Assembly (NCBI GenBank): GCA_026393755.1
Contig: JAPKZO010000032.1
Location: forward strand, 215,342-279,341
Origin: Acidobacteriota bacterium
GTDB taxonomy: Bacteria > Acidobacteriota > Vicinamibacteria > Vicinamibacterales > JAKQTR01
Reading direction: 5' to 3'
Length of the DNA: 64,000 nt
Shown here piece by piece: positions 9,934 through 18,861 of the stretch (its first letter is position 1; the number at the start of each line of letters is the position of its first letter). The notes below the pieces were generated by a model that was not told where the DNA came from, ran no database searches, and saw nothing but the letters and a program-made list of their open reading frames with translations. The position numbers were made by a program, and so were the translations under genes.

Positions 9934-10095
9934 GTGCTCCTCCTCCTCCCCTTCAATCACGAGACGGCATTCGCGCAACCCGTCAGTCACGTCCTGCAGA
10001 TTGCGCTGTGGGGCTCGACGCCCGCCGCGCGGGTTCTCCCCAACGCGTGAGGGAATTGCCGCGAAACGGTTGTCGGCGATGGATGATTCGCGTCA

Positions 10096-10124
10096 ACTAT
10101 CGGCACATCGACGGAGGTTGTCAA
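10096..10124 (-). promoter_or_regulatory. Predicted sigma-70 promoter for the TonB receptor
   Basis: On the minus strand, TTGACA (10124-10119) is followed after exactly 17 nt by GATAGT (10101-10096). The predicted 5' UTR is about 155 nt. It is one of the best consensus promoters in the window. Confidence 0.55.
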
Positions 10125-10226
10125 GCGGGATCAGTCCGGGGGGAACAGTCCGGCCGAGCGCCTCGCGCCGTTGAAGAGTGGCCTCTGCTGCCGCGACGTC
10201 CCGTCACTCCGCGGCGAACCCCACAG

Positions 10227-10232
10227 TACAAT
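10227..10232 (+). promoter_or_regulatory. -10 box (TACAAT) of a probable leaderless transcript
   Basis: TACAAT matches the -10 consensus at five of six positions and ends 6 nt before the GTG at 10239, so transcription would begin at or next to the start codon. No ribosome binding site is visible before that codon. No clear -35 box was found. Confidence 0.45.
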
Positions 10233-10238
10233 GCACGC

Positions 10239-10985
10239 GTGGATCGACTGCTCGAAGCCACATCGCGCGCCGAACGCGACCATTTCTGGTTCCGCGGATT
10301 CCGGCAGTTCGTGACCCCGCTGCTGGAGCAGGCGGCCGGCGGCCGGCCAGGACTGCGGCTGCTCGACTGTGGATGTGGGACAGGCGGCAATCTCCGGCTC
10401 CTTGAAGCATACGGGCGCGCGTGGGGATTCGATCTCGCGTGGTCCGGTCTGGCGATCGCGCGGAGCCGTGGCCTCGACCGGCTGGCGCGGGCCAGCGCCG
10501 CCCACGTGCCCTTCGCCGCGGAGACCTTTGACATCGTCACGTCGTTCGACGTGCTCTACTGCCTGGAGGCCGCCGTTGAACACGCCGCCGTCCGCGAGAT
10601 GTGGCGCGTCCTGAAGCCCGGCGGTTCAATCGTGATCAACGTCGCGGCCATGGAGATCCTGAAGGGGAACCACTCGGTGCTGTCTGCCGAGCTGAGACGC
10701 TACAGTCGATCGAGCCTGCGCGCACTGCTGGAGCAGGCCGGTTTCACCGTCGAGCGCCTGACCCACACCAACGCGGCGCTGTTTCCCATCACCTTGGCGG
10801 TGAGGCTGACGCAGCGCGCCATGGGGCTGGCGGCCGAAGCGGATGCGCTTGGTGAGATCTCCGTCCCGCCGGCTCCCGTCAACGCGATCCTGAGCGCGGC
10901 GCTCAGCGTTGAAGCGCGGGTGCAGCGGCTGGTGCGGTTGCCGTTCGGGAGTTCGCTGCTGTGCCTGGCCCGGAAGCCGGTTTGA
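10239..10985 (+). CDS. Class I SAM-dependent methyltransferase
   Basis: The product is 248 aa from GTG 10239. Motif I is LRLLDCGCGTGGN, motif II region is GFDLAWSGLAIAR, and FDIVTSFDVLYCLE plus MWRVLKPGGSIVINVAA complete the Methyltransf_11/UbiE-type core. The N-terminal DHFWFRGFR is typical of small methyltransferases found near glycan-assembly genes. The substrate is unknown. No Shine-Dalgarno is present, and the -10 box suggests a leaderless message. The last 83 nt overlap the convergent membrane-protein gene, so one mRNA end is antisense to the other. Confidence 0.75.
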   Translation: MDRLLEATSRAERDHFWFRGFRQFVTPLLEQAAGGRPGLRLLDCGCGTGGNLRLLEAYGRAWGFDLAWSGLAIARSRGLDRLARASAAHVPFAAETFDIVTSFDVLYCLEAAVEHAAVREMWRVLKPGGSIVINVAAMEILKGNHSVLSAELRRYSRSSLRALLEQAGFTVERLTHTNAALFPITLAVRLTQRAMGLAAEADALGEISVPPAPVNAILSAALSVEARVQRLVRLPFGSSLLCLARKPV

Positions 10986-13338
10986 GCGTGGCCGAGTAGA
11001 TTCGCAAGGCCAGCGCGCGCTTGTCGGCGTTCTGCCCGCGGTCGGCCGGGCGGAACGATTGATTGCTTTCGATGGTGATCTGTCCACCGGATTGCTTGAG
11101 CGCCGAGGCTGGTATTGGGATCGACCAGAAAAAATCGGCAGCAGCCGTACTACTGAAGAGTGACAGACTGCCCGCCTTCACAGTTACGCTGGACGGCGCG
11201 GAAAAATACTTCAGCGGCGACTCGCCCGTCAGTTGCAGCACGAGATCGCGATCGACGGTGGTCGTCCGGAGCGCCGCGCGCTCGCTTGCCCATCGCCACG
11301 TCTGTCCAGTCGTGAGGTTGTACTCGGGTTCGTACCAGCCGTCACCATACCCTCGCATCACGGCGGTTGGATCCTGGAGGTCGAACTGATCGATCGTAAC
11401 GACCCCGGTGCGCGCATTCCCGTCGATCGCCCGGGCTTGTATCTCGAGCTTCGCGTACGGTCGGTCGCCAGCGAGCGAGCCGGCCGGCAGCGAAAAGAAA
11501 CTGAGGAAGAAGGTGTTGGCCGGAGCGACCGTCCACGTGTCGACCTGCCGGCCGTCGATCGTCACGTCCACGCGCGCCGATGGTCCCGTTCCCGCACCGA
11601 GGTGGCGGCCGCCGATCATCATGGTGGTCGTCGTCTCGCGTCTCTTCACCCACGCGACCAGCGACCCGAATTCGAGGCCACGGCGATCGGCACTGGCGAC
11701 GCCGGCGGTTTCCGGCGTCAGAGCCCAGCCTTCTCCGGCAAACCATCCCGGCTGGCGAATCACGACCCATTGCAGTGGGTTGGGCCTGATGCCGCCAAGG
11801 TAGATCGGGGTCGACAACGGCCAGGCGTAGTCGCCGTGGATCGCCCGGGCCTCCGGATCGATCAGGACGAGGTCTGTGCGGCGCGGATCCGCAAGGAACC
11901 AGACCGGGCGTGATTCGCCGTTCAGCCACGCCGTCACGAGCGACAGCCACTCGTGTTTCGGCGGGGACGGTACGGTTTGCCATCCTGGCGCGGCTGGCGC
12001 AGCCGCCTCGACAGCCCTGGCGAAGGCGTGGTGCATGCCCAGCGTCACGCCGGGGGTCTTCGATGACTCGAGGGTCATGTCAGCCAGCGCACGCGTGGTC
12101 GGGCTTCCGATCCGTGCGTAGCTCGCGACCACGGGAACCGTCAACACGAGCGACACCACCGACAACACCACGATCGCGCCTCGACCGGAGGCGCGCCCCA
12201 GCAGCAGGAAGCCCTTGACTGCCAGGTATGCCAGCGGCGGCACCAGCGGCAAGGCGTACCGTGTCGTGACGGTCTCCTGGAATGCCAGATGGAACAGGCC
12301 GTACGGCGCGAACGCCACCAGCAGGACGATCAACCCGCGGCGACGGCGGACGACCATCACGACGGCGCCGACTACCGCAGCCGCAACGATCAGCCACCCG
12401 ATCTCGGCCCAGTGCAGCACGAACGTCTCATAGAGAGCGAGCGCGAGCTTTCTCGGCGTCGGATGAGTGGCGAGCAGGTCGACACCGGACCAGTCTTCGC
12501 CCGCCTGGTTCGCAAACGCGGCCACGTACTTCGACGGGCCGCCGCTTGCCACGACCAGCGGCACGAGCCACAGCAGGATGCCGCCGGCAAACCACACGGT
12601 GCCGCCGATGAGTGCCGCGGTGGCTTCGCGCCGGCGCCGGCTGACGATCACGGCCACCAGCAACGGCAGGGTCAGCCAGGCGGCCTGCGATCGCACGCCG
12701 ATCGAGAGCCCGCAAGCCAGCGCCCCAACCAGAATCAGCCGTCCCGATCGGGCGGCGGCCACCGCGTCGATCTGGCCGGTGGCCGTATCCCGCATGCGCA
12801 ACTGCTGGACGAGCGCCGTCGCGAGCAGAGCCTGAACCGCCAGCGACGCGGCAAAGCCCAGCGCATCGCTCATCGGACGCGATGCGCTCATCCAGACAAG
12901 CGGCGCCGTCATGGTGACCAGCGTCGCGGCTGCAGGTGCGGCCAGCCACGATTCCCAGGGCGCGCCACGACCGTTCGCCGAACCTGCCGCGCCGCCGTCG
13001 ATCGCATCGAAACAGGCGAAGAGACGCAGCAGCGCGAATGCGGCGAGTGCGCCACACAGCGCGCCCCAGAGAGCCAGCGCGTGCGGTTCGCTCATCACCG
13101 TCGCGGCTGTCTTGGCCAGAGCGATGTAGATCGGATAACCAGGTGGATGAGGCCGGTGACGCCCGGGATCGAAGTCGCGGAGGCCGAGGGCGAAATTTGC
13201 CGAATCCACGTCCTCGAGCGTTGACGCGAGAAACGGGAGATGGCCGGCCAGGAACAGTGTCGCCAGCGCGGCCGCCACCCACCACGCGCGGCTCCCGCGC
13301 CGGACAGAATGCAGCAGATCGGTCACGGGGCTGGTCAC
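10903..13338 (-). CDS. Large polytopic membrane protein, GT-C glycosyltransferase-like (PMT/ArnT type)
   Basis: The product is 811 aa. It begins with GTG 13338, overlapping the larE stop as GTGA. The N-terminal two thirds carry about ten hydrophobic segments. An early luminal acidic motif (LEDVDSANFALGLRDF) and HPPGYPIYIALAK resemble the catalytic first loop of GT-C enzymes that use polyprenyl-phosphate sugars. The C-terminal 250-300 residues are soluble and beta-rich, probably periplasmic. It may transfer sugar to lipid or protein; the acceptor is unknown. It is downstream of and translationally coupled to larE, probably by operon compaction rather than pathway. A second GT-C-like protein is at 53096-54598. 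Confidence 0.65.
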   Translation of the reverse strand: MTSPVTDLLHSVRRGSRAWWVAAALATLFLAGHLPFLASTLEDVDSANFALGLRDFDPGRHRPHPPGYPIYIALAKTAATVMSEPHALALWGALCGALAAFALLRLFACFDAIDGGAAGSANGRGAPWESWLAAPAAATLVTMTAPLVWMSASRPMSDALGFAASLAVQALLATALVQQLRMRDTATGQIDAVAAARSGRLILVGALACGLSIGVRSQAAWLTLPLLVAVIVSRRRREATAALIGGTVWFAGGILLWLVPLVVASGGPSKYVAAFANQAGEDWSGVDLLATHPTPRKLALALYETFVLHWAEIGWLIVAAAVVGAVVMVVRRRRGLIVLLVAFAPYGLFHLAFQETVTTRYALPLVPPLAYLAVKGFLLLGRASGRGAIVVLSVVSLVLTVPVVASYARIGSPTTRALADMTLESSKTPGVTLGMHHAFARAVEAAAPAAPGWQTVPSPPKHEWLSLVTAWLNGESRPVWFLADPRRTDLVLIDPEARAIHGDYAWPLSTPIYLGGIRPNPLQWVVIRQPGWFAGEGWALTPETAGVASADRRGLEFGSLVAWVKRRETTTTMMIGGRHLGAGTGPSARVDVTIDGRQVDTWTVAPANTFFLSFFSLPAGSLAGDRPYAKLEIQARAIDGNARTGVVTIDQFDLQDPTAVMRGYGDGWYEPEYNLTTGQTWRWASERAALRTTTVDRDLVLQLTGESPLKYFSAPSSVTVKAGSLSLFSSTAAADFFWSIPIPASALKQSGGQITIESNQSFRPADRGQNADKRALALRIYSATLKPASGPGTAANSRTATAPAAAPALQR

Positions 13339-14198
13339 ACTGATTTCAGCAGAATGCCTTCGTTGAGGCTGCCCATCCGGTAACCCTGGAGATCGAGCGC
13401 CACGTACTGATACCCGGCTGCCTTGATGTCGCGGACGAGCGCGTCGCGCACCGCCGGGTCCAGGGCCCGCATCATCTCATCCGGGTCCAGCTCGACACGC
13501 GCCAGGTTGTCGTGGTGCCGCACCCGGTACACCGTGAAGCCGAGCGCCCGCAGCGCCTCTTCCGCCCGTTCAATCGTGCGGAGCTTCTGCGGAGTCACCT
13601 CGGTGTGGTACGGAATCCGCGACGAGAGACACGCAGAGGCGGGTTGATTCCATGTCGGAAGTCCTGCGCGCCTCGACAGCTCCCGGATCTCGTCCTTGGT
13701 CAGGTCGGCTTCATCGAGGGGGCTGACCACACCCATCTCTCGCGCGGCCTGCCGTCCCGGGCGGTAGTCGCCGCGATCGTCGGCATTGGATCCATCGATC
13801 ACACCGGCGAACCCCTGCTCGCGAGCCAGCCTCGTCAACCGGGTGAACAGTTCACGCTTGCAGTGGTAGCACCGATCGGGTGCGTTGGCGCGGTAGTCGG
13901 GGTTGTCGATCTCGGTCGTGACGATGAACTCGTGCCGGAAGTTGAATTGCGAAGCAAGATCAACGGCCATCTTGCGGTGCCGCGACGAGTAGCTCGGGCT
14001 GTCGGCCGTGACGCAATGCGCGCGGTCGCCAAGCGTGGACGAGGCCACATAGGCCAGGTACGCGCTGTCGGTGCCTCCGCTGAACGCCACCACGACCGAA
14101 CCCAGCGAACTGAGCCTCGCCCGCAGGCGCGCCTCCTTCAGGAGACACCCGGCGACCGCCGATTCCGACTCCCGTTGATCGAGCCCTGTGGTGGTCAC
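13335..14198 (-). CDS. larE: ATP-dependent sacrificial sulfur transferase LarE family protein
   Basis: The product is 287 aa, the usual LarE length. The PP-loop SGGTDS lies at residues 40-45, followed by VTADSPSY and DGSNADDRGDYRPGR, all family hallmarks. Cys190 in ASACLSSRIPY is a candidate for the sulfur-donating cysteine, and Cys110/Cys113 (DRCYHCKRELF) are also conserved in many homologues. LarE proteins convert pyridinium dithiocarboxylate precursors during nickel-pincer cofactor synthesis for lactate racemase. LarA, LarB and LarC are not in the window, so its substrate here is uncertain. It overlaps its upstream and downstream neighbours by 4 nt each. Confidence 0.85.
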   Translation of the reverse strand: MTTTGLDQRESESAVAGCLLKEARLRARLSSLGSVVVAFSGGTDSAYLAYVASSTLGDRAHCVTADSPSYSSRHRKMAVDLASQFNFRHEFIVTTEIDNPDYRANAPDRCYHCKRELFTRLTRLAREQGFAGVIDGSNADDRGDYRPGRQAAREMGVVSPLDEADLTKDEIRELSRRAGLPTWNQPASACLSSRIPYHTEVTPQKLRTIERAEEALRALGFTVYRVRHHDNLARVELDPDEMMRALDPAVRDALVRDIKAAGYQYVALDLQGYRMGSLNEGILLKSV

Positions 14199-14410
14199 TC
14201 GTCCTCGTCGTCGTCTTCGTCCTCGTCTTCGTCTTCGTCCAGACCGTCCTCGTCTTCGTCTTCATCGTCGACGACGCCTTCGAGGATGATGGGGTTAAGG
14301 CTGACAACCTCCAGAGCCGCTCCGCAATTGTCACACTCCAGCGTGTCACCCTTGTCGACATCCAGTTCATCGATGTCGATCTCGAACTCGCACTCGGGGC
14401 AAATGGCCAT
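14195..14410 (-). CDS. LysW-like zinc-ribbon protein with extreme acidic C-terminal tail
   Basis: The product is 71 aa. Two CxxC knuckles (Cys4/Cys7 and Cys26/Cys29) and the segment AALEVVSLNP match the LysW amino-group carrier core. The classical LysW C-terminus EDWGE, whose last Glu carries the lysine or arginine precursor, is replaced by about 24 residues almost entirely Asp/Glu. The tail is encoded by a low-complexity run of GAC/GAT/GAA/GAG codons at 14196-14274. GAGGAGGCGGT precedes the ATG. The gene overlaps larE by 4 nt (ATGA), so it is probably co-translated with a sulfur-transfer enzyme rather than with LysX or LysZ. Carrier function is not assured. Confidence 0.8.
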   Translation of the reverse strand: MAICPECEFEIDIDELDVDKGDTLECDNCGAALEVVSLNPIILEGVVDDEDEDEDGLDEDEDEDEDDDEDE

Positions 14411-14512
14411 ACCGCCTCCTCACGGAACCGCCGGCGTCACGAACCGTGTCCGGGTAGTTGTTCAGTGTGCATCGATCAGATGCGCTCAACGTCTCCTGCG
14501 AAACGAGCTTGG

Positions 14513-14518
14513 ATTATA
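14513..14518 (-). promoter_or_regulatory. -10 box (TATAAT) for the LysW-like/larE operon
   Basis: The minus strand reads CGCTATAATCC, a perfect -10 hexamer about 100 nt upstream of the LysW-like start codon. No good -35 hexamer is seen at 16-18 nt. The leader contains a small GCATC-GATGC hairpin. The 242-bp divergent region to the receiver-PilZ gene holds no other gene. Confidence 0.4.
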
Positions 14519-14652
14519 GCGACAAGCCTCAGCGCCCGCAACGCAACTCAGACACGACCGCAGAGGCCAAATCAGACCGTGCAAACCGCGGCAACCCGGA
14601 CCAGAAAAGAGGGCTAACGTCCATCCGTGCCGCCGCCGATACCTTGCACAGG

Positions 14653-15351
14653 ATGACAAACGCCGGGGCCGCATACAAGACTGTTCTCATTGCCGATGAT
14701 ACGCCGTTTGTGCGCGATCGGTTCAAGTCGGCCATCGAGCACGCCGGACATCGGGCCTGCATGGTCCGCAGCGCGGCCGAACTGCTGGCGCGTGTCCGCG
14801 CCGATCAGTCAGAAATCGATCTGGTGGTCGTCGATCTGCGGTTGCCCCACGCCGGCGGCGTCGATCTGGTCCGCTCGATTCGCAAGCTGGACGGCGGCAA
14901 GCTCCCGATCCTGGTGTTCAGTGGGACGATCGCGGCCGCATCTGAAGTCCGGGATCTGGCCGGTCTCGGCATCGCCGGGTATGTCAATGAACACAGCGCG
15001 GCCCAGCACATCCTGCCGTCGCTCGCGCCGCACCTGTTTCCGGACAACTTCAATCGCCGCCACAGCGCGCGCGTCGTACTGGGCATCCCGGTGGCCTACC
15101 GGGTCGCCAACACGATCGCCGCAGCCGTCACGCTGAATCTCGGCAGACACGGCGTGGCCATCCGGACGATGAATCCGCTCGACTCGTCCGCCCGCGCCAG
15201 GGTCCGCTTCCGCCTCCCGCACGCCAGCCAGGATGTGGACGCTGACGCGCGCGTCGTCTGGAGTGACGCCCGGGTGGGTATGGGCCTCGAGTTCGAACGC
15301 ATCGACGCGGTTGATCAATCCGCCGTCGAGACGTTCATCGACTCGCACTAG
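14653..15351 (+). CDS. Receiver (CheY-like) and PilZ domain protein
   Basis: The product is 232 aa from ATG 14653; longer forms upstream lack family sequence. Residues 8-130 form a receiver domain with the acidic pair Asp15/Asp16, phospho-acceptor Asp61 (VVVDLRLPHAGG) and Ser90 (LVFSGT). The usually invariant Lys is missing: the segment reads GYVNEHSAAQ. Residues 134-232 form a PilZ domain with RxxxR (Arg136-Arg140) and NLGRHG in place of (D/N)xSxxG. The protein may couple a phosphorylation or pseudo-receiver input to c-di-GMP binding, for motility or surface regulation. No histidine kinase gene is adjacent. Confidence 0.78.
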   Translation: MTNAGAAYKTVLIADDTPFVRDRFKSAIEHAGHRACMVRSAAELLARVRADQSEIDLVVVDLRLPHAGGVDLVRSIRKLDGGKLPILVFSGTIAAASEVRDLAGLGIAGYVNEHSAAQHILPSLAPHLFPDNFNRRHSARVVLGIPVAYRVANTIAAAVTLNLGRHGVAIRTMNPLDSSARARVRFRLPHASQDVDADARVVWSDARVGMGLEFERIDAVDQSAVETFIDSH

Positions 15352-15500
15352 ACATCTTCGATCTGCCGGTCGCCTGTCCGAGGTTTCGGAGAGGAAGTCG
15401 GATTGGAAGTACAATCCCCATCACATCGTCCGGGCCGCCTCGGGCCGCCGGTCGAGTCATTCGTAAACGTAGATCGTATCTGTCATCCACGGAGTCATCA

Positions 15501-16484
15501 GTGATCGAGGTCCAGCACCTCACGAAACGCTACGGCCGCATCACGGCCGTCGACGATGTGACGTTCCGCGTCGAGCGGGGCGAAATTCTCGGCTTTCTCG
15601 GGCCAAACGGCGCTGGAAAGACGACGACGATGCGGGTGATTACGGGGTATATGCCCCCGACTCAGGGCAAGGTCGTGGTCGCCGGGTTCGATGTCTTCGA
15701 TCAGCCCGTCGAGGCCAAGCGTAGAACCGGTTACCTCCCGGAGACGCCGCCGCTCTATCCCGAGATGACGGTCAGGGAGTACCTGATGTTTGTCGCGAAG
15801 ATCAGGGGCGTCCAATCCGGCGACAGGCAGACGCGGGTCGCGCAGGTCATGAAGAAGACCGCGGTCGCCGACATGGCCGAACGCCACTGCAGCAAGTTGT
15901 CGAAAGGCTATCGCCAGCGTGTCGGCCTCGCCCAGGCCATCCTGCACAACCCCGACGTGCTGGTGCTCGACGAGCCAACCGCGGGGCTCGATCCGAAGCA
16001 GATCATCGAGACGCGGCAGTTGATCAAGGAACTGGCCGGCACCCACACAATCGTTCTCAGCACACACATCCTCCCGGAAGTGGCGCAGACCTGCCAGCGC
16101 GTGGTGATCATCACGAAGGGCAAGGTGGTGGCGGTCGATACCCCGGAGAACCTCACCCATCGTTTGAGTGGCGCCGAGACGATGTACGTCCAGCTGGACG
16201 CGGCCGATGCCGACGCCACGTCGGTCCTGCAGGGCGTGCCGGGCGTCACGCGGGTTGGCATCTCGGATCGGCACGGCGCCGCGGTTGGCTATGAGGTTGA
16301 CAGTGCGCGGGACCGGGACATCCGGCGCGAGTTGTCGGCGGCGGTCGTCGCGAAGGGCTGGGGCCTGCTCGAGTTGCGCCCGCTGAGGATGAGCCTCGAG
16401 GAGATCTTCCTGCAGGTCACCACCGACGAGGGCAAACCGGAGCAGCCGGTGACGACCGGGCAGACCGAGGAGGCCACCCAGTGA
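15501..16484 (+). CDS. ABC transporter ATP-binding protein, GldA-like
   Basis: The product is 327 aa from GTG 15501, preceded by GGAG at 9-nt spacing. Walker A is GPNGAGKTTT (about residues 36-45), the signature is LSKGYRQRVGLAQA, Walker B is VLVLDEPTAGLDP, and the H-loop is LSTHILPEV. The C-terminal 90 residues form the regulatory extension common in ABC-2 exporters. It is the first gene of a tightly overlapping operon and overlaps the permease by 4 nt. GldA/GldF/GldG drive gliding-related processes in Bacteroidota, but elsewhere the system has no settled function. Confidence 0.88.
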   Translation: MIEVQHLTKRYGRITAVDDVTFRVERGEILGFLGPNGAGKTTTMRVITGYMPPTQGKVVVAGFDVFDQPVEAKRRTGYLPETPPLYPEMTVREYLMFVAKIRGVQSGDRQTRVAQVMKKTAVADMAERHCSKLSKGYRQRVGLAQAILHNPDVLVLDEPTAGLDPKQIIETRQLIKELAGTHTIVLSTHILPEVAQTCQRVVIITKGKVVAVDTPENLTHRLSGAETMYVQLDAADADATSVLQGVPGVTRVGISDRHGAAVGYEVDSARDRDIRRELSAAVVAKGWGLLELRPLRMSLEEIFLQVTTDEGKPEQPVTTGQTEEATQ

Positions 16485-17272
16485 GCAACATGTTCGCCAT
16501 CGCCCAGAAGGAGATCAGGGCGTACTTTGCGTCCCCTATCGCCTACGTCGTGATTGGCCTGTTCTCAATCCTGTTTGGCGTCTTCTACTGGACGATCCTC
16601 GACTGGTTCGTCAAGCAGGGGATGCAGATGGCGCCGGGGATGGGCCCGCAGAGCCTGAACGTCAACGAGCGGATGATCCGGCCGCTGCTCCAGAACGCGA
16701 TGGTGATGCTGCTGTTCGTGCTGCCCATGATCACGATGCGCACGTACGCCGAGGAGAAGCGATCCGGCACGATGGAGCTGCTGCTGACCTCGCCCATCAC
16801 CGACGTCCAGATCCTCGTCGGAAAATTTCTAGGGGCGCTGACCCTGTATGCCGCGATGCTCGGCGTCACGCTCGTCTACGTGCTGGCGCTGTTCGCGTTC
16901 GGCACTCCCGAGTGGAAACCGCTGGTCACGGCGTATCTGGGCCTGCTGTTGTTTGGCGGCTGCTTCGTCTCGGTCGGCATGCTGGTATCGAGCTTTACGA
17001 AAAACCAGATTGTCGCCGGAATGATGACGTTCGTCGTGTTCCTGCTGCTGTGGGTGATCGACTGGCTCGCCGGTTCGGCCACCGGACTGTTTGGCCCGTC
17101 GGTGGGTCCGGTCGTGGAGGAAGTGCTGAACTATCTGTCGATCACGCAGCACTTCGACGACTTCGGCAAGGGCATCATCGACACGAAGCACCTCATCTTC
17201 TATGTGAGCTTCATTACGTTTGGCCTTTTCCTGACCGCGCGGTCGGTCGACAGTGAACGGTGGCGGGGATGA
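16481..17272 (+). CDS. ABC-2 type transporter permease, GldF-like
   Basis: The product is 263 aa and starts with GTG 16481, overlapping the ATPase gene by 4 nt (GTGA). It opens with MFAIAQKEIRAYFASPIAY, followed by a TM segment, then an extracellular loop rich in Met/Gly and five further TM helices. The conserved cytoplasmic EEKRSGTMELLLTSPIT motif of the ABC-2/GldF family is present. It would pair with the ATPase upstream. The next gene starts within its stop codon (ATGA). Confidence 0.85.
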   Translation: MSNMFAIAQKEIRAYFASPIAYVVIGLFSILFGVFYWTILDWFVKQGMQMAPGMGPQSLNVNERMIRPLLQNAMVMLLFVLPMITMRTYAEEKRSGTMELLLTSPITDVQILVGKFLGALTLYAAMLGVTLVYVLALFAFGTPEWKPLVTAYLGLLLFGGCFVSVGMLVSSFTKNQIVAGMMTFVVFLLLWVIDWLAGSATGLFGPSVGPVVEEVLNYLSITQHFDDFGKGIIDTKHLIFYVSFITFGLFLTARSVDSERWRG

Positions 17273-18861
17273 TGAGGAAACTCGCGGACTATTCGAACTG
17301 GCTGGCCATCGCCCTTGTCTCGGTGGCGCTGGCGCTGTTTCTGCAGCCGTGGAGGCCGGAGTGGTCCGGCTACGCGCGGTATCTGGCCGTCGCGGGACTG
17401 GTTCTGCTGCTGCTGTCGATGCTGGCGGGGTGGCGCGACATCGCCGCGACGTTCCAGCGCCGGCAGACCAGGCTCAGCACGATCACCATCACGAGCGTCG
17501 CGGTGGTGCTGGGAATCCTGGTGCTCATCAACATCATCGGCACCCGGCAGAGCAAGCGCTGGGATCTGACGGCCAACGCCGTCTATACACTGTCGGACCA
17601 GACGCAGAACGTGCTGAAGAAGCTCGATGGCCCGCTGGCGATCAAGGTCTTCTACAGCCAGAAGGAGATGGACCTCCAGCGCTACAAGGATCAGCTCGCC
17701 GAATATGAGCATGCCTCGAGTCACGTGTCCGTCGAGTACGTCGACGCCGACAGACAGCGCGCCAAGGCGATCCAGTACAAAGTCGAAGCCTACGGTACGG
17801 TTGTTCTCGAGTACAACGGGCGCGTCGAGCGCGTCACGGGCAGCGGCGAGCAGGACCTGACCACCGGCATCATCAAGGTGGTAACGGGGACACAGAAGAA
17901 GATCTACCTGACGCAGGGGCACGGCGAGAAAAGCCCGGACAGCACCGAACGCGCCGGATTCAGCACGGTGAAGACGTCACTCGAGCGCGAGAACTACGGC
18001 GTCGACAAGGTCGCGCTCATCGAACACGGCCAGGTCCCCGCTGATGCGGCGGTGCTCATCGTCGCGGGCCCGAAGACGGATCTGCTCGCGCCGGAAGTGG
18101 AAGCGATCAGGAAGTACCTGGCGGGTGGAGGCAAGTTGATGGTGATGCTGGATCCGCCGGAATCCAGCAAGTCGGCGCCGCTTGCCAACCTCGAAGGCCT
18201 GCTCCGCCAGTGGGGCTTCGACATCGGCACGAACGTGGTCGTTGACGCGAGCGGCCTCGGCCAGATCTTCGGGGCGGATGCCGCCACGCCGGTCGCGGCC
18301 AGCTATCCGGCGCATCCGATCACGGACCGCTTCGGCTACATGACGGCCTACCCGCTGGCACGCTCGATCGGGCCGCTCAAGAACGGGGCGAACGGCCACA
18401 CTCCGGACACGTTCATCCGGACGAGCCCGCGCAGTTGGGGCGAATCCGACATCGACGGGCTGATGAAATCCGGCGAGGTGAAGTTTGACGAGGGCAAGGA
18501 TCTCAAGGGCCCTGTGTCGATTGGCGCCGCGGTATCGGCGCCAGTTGATGCGCCGGTGCAGACGCCGGCGGGCGCCGACAAGAACGCGAAGCCGTCCGAG
18601 ACGCGCGTCGTCGCGATTGGCGATTCGGATTTCGCCTCCAACGCCTACGTCAGCGTGCAGGGCAATCGCGACATGTTCATGAACACGATCGGCTGGCTGG
18701 CACAGCAGGAGAACCTCATCTCCATCCGGCCGAGAGAAGCGAGCGATCGCCGGCTGACGATGACGACCGCGGAAACCAGGTTGATCTTCTTCCTGGCCAT
18801 CTTCGGCATCCCGGGCGCCATCCTGGCGATGGGCGTCTATACCTGGTGGCGGAGGCGTTGA
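17269..18861 (+). CDS. GldG-like ABC auxiliary membrane protein
   Basis: The product is 530 aa. ATG 17269 is preferred over GTG 17260 because it forms a 4-nt ATGA overlap with the permease. Two N-terminal TM helices precede an extracytoplasmic GldG-type domain (KRWDLTANAVYTLSDQTQ, VEYVDADRQ, YLTQGHGEKSPD) and a single C-terminal TM helix (LIFFLAIFGIPGAILAMGV) followed by a basic end. In Bacteroidota GldG works with GldA and GldF. Here it is followed by a DUF4340 protein, a frequent pairing outside Bacteroidota. Confidence 0.82.
   Translation: MMRKLADYSNWLAIALVSVALALFLQPWRPEWSGYARYLAVAGLVLLLLSMLAGWRDIAATFQRRQTRLSTITITSVAVVLGILVLINIIGTRQSKRWDLTANAVYTLSDQTQNVLKKLDGPLAIKVFYSQKEMDLQRYKDQLAEYEHASSHVSVEYVDADRQRAKAIQYKVEAYGTVVLEYNGRVERVTGSGEQDLTTGIIKVVTGTQKKIYLTQGHGEKSPDSTERAGFSTVKTSLERENYGVDKVALIEHGQVPADAAVLIVAGPKTDLLAPEVEAIRKYLAGGGKLMVMLDPPESSKSAPLANLEGLLRQWGFDIGTNVVVDASGLGQIFGADAATPVAASYPAHPITDRFGYMTAYPLARSIGPLKNGANGHTPDTFIRTSPRSWGESDIDGLMKSGEVKFDEGKDLKGPVSIGAAVSAPVDAPVQTPAGADKNAKPSETRVVAIGDSDFASNAYVSVQGNRDMFMNTIGWLAQQENLISIRPREASDRRLTMTTAETRLIFFLAIFGIPGAILAMGVYTWWRRR

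Noticed and set aside
14196-14274. Poly-Asp/Glu coding run as a possible sequencing or assembly artefact
   Set aside because: It stays in frame, uses four different acidic codons, and ends with an ATGA-type overlap with larE, so it is probably real.
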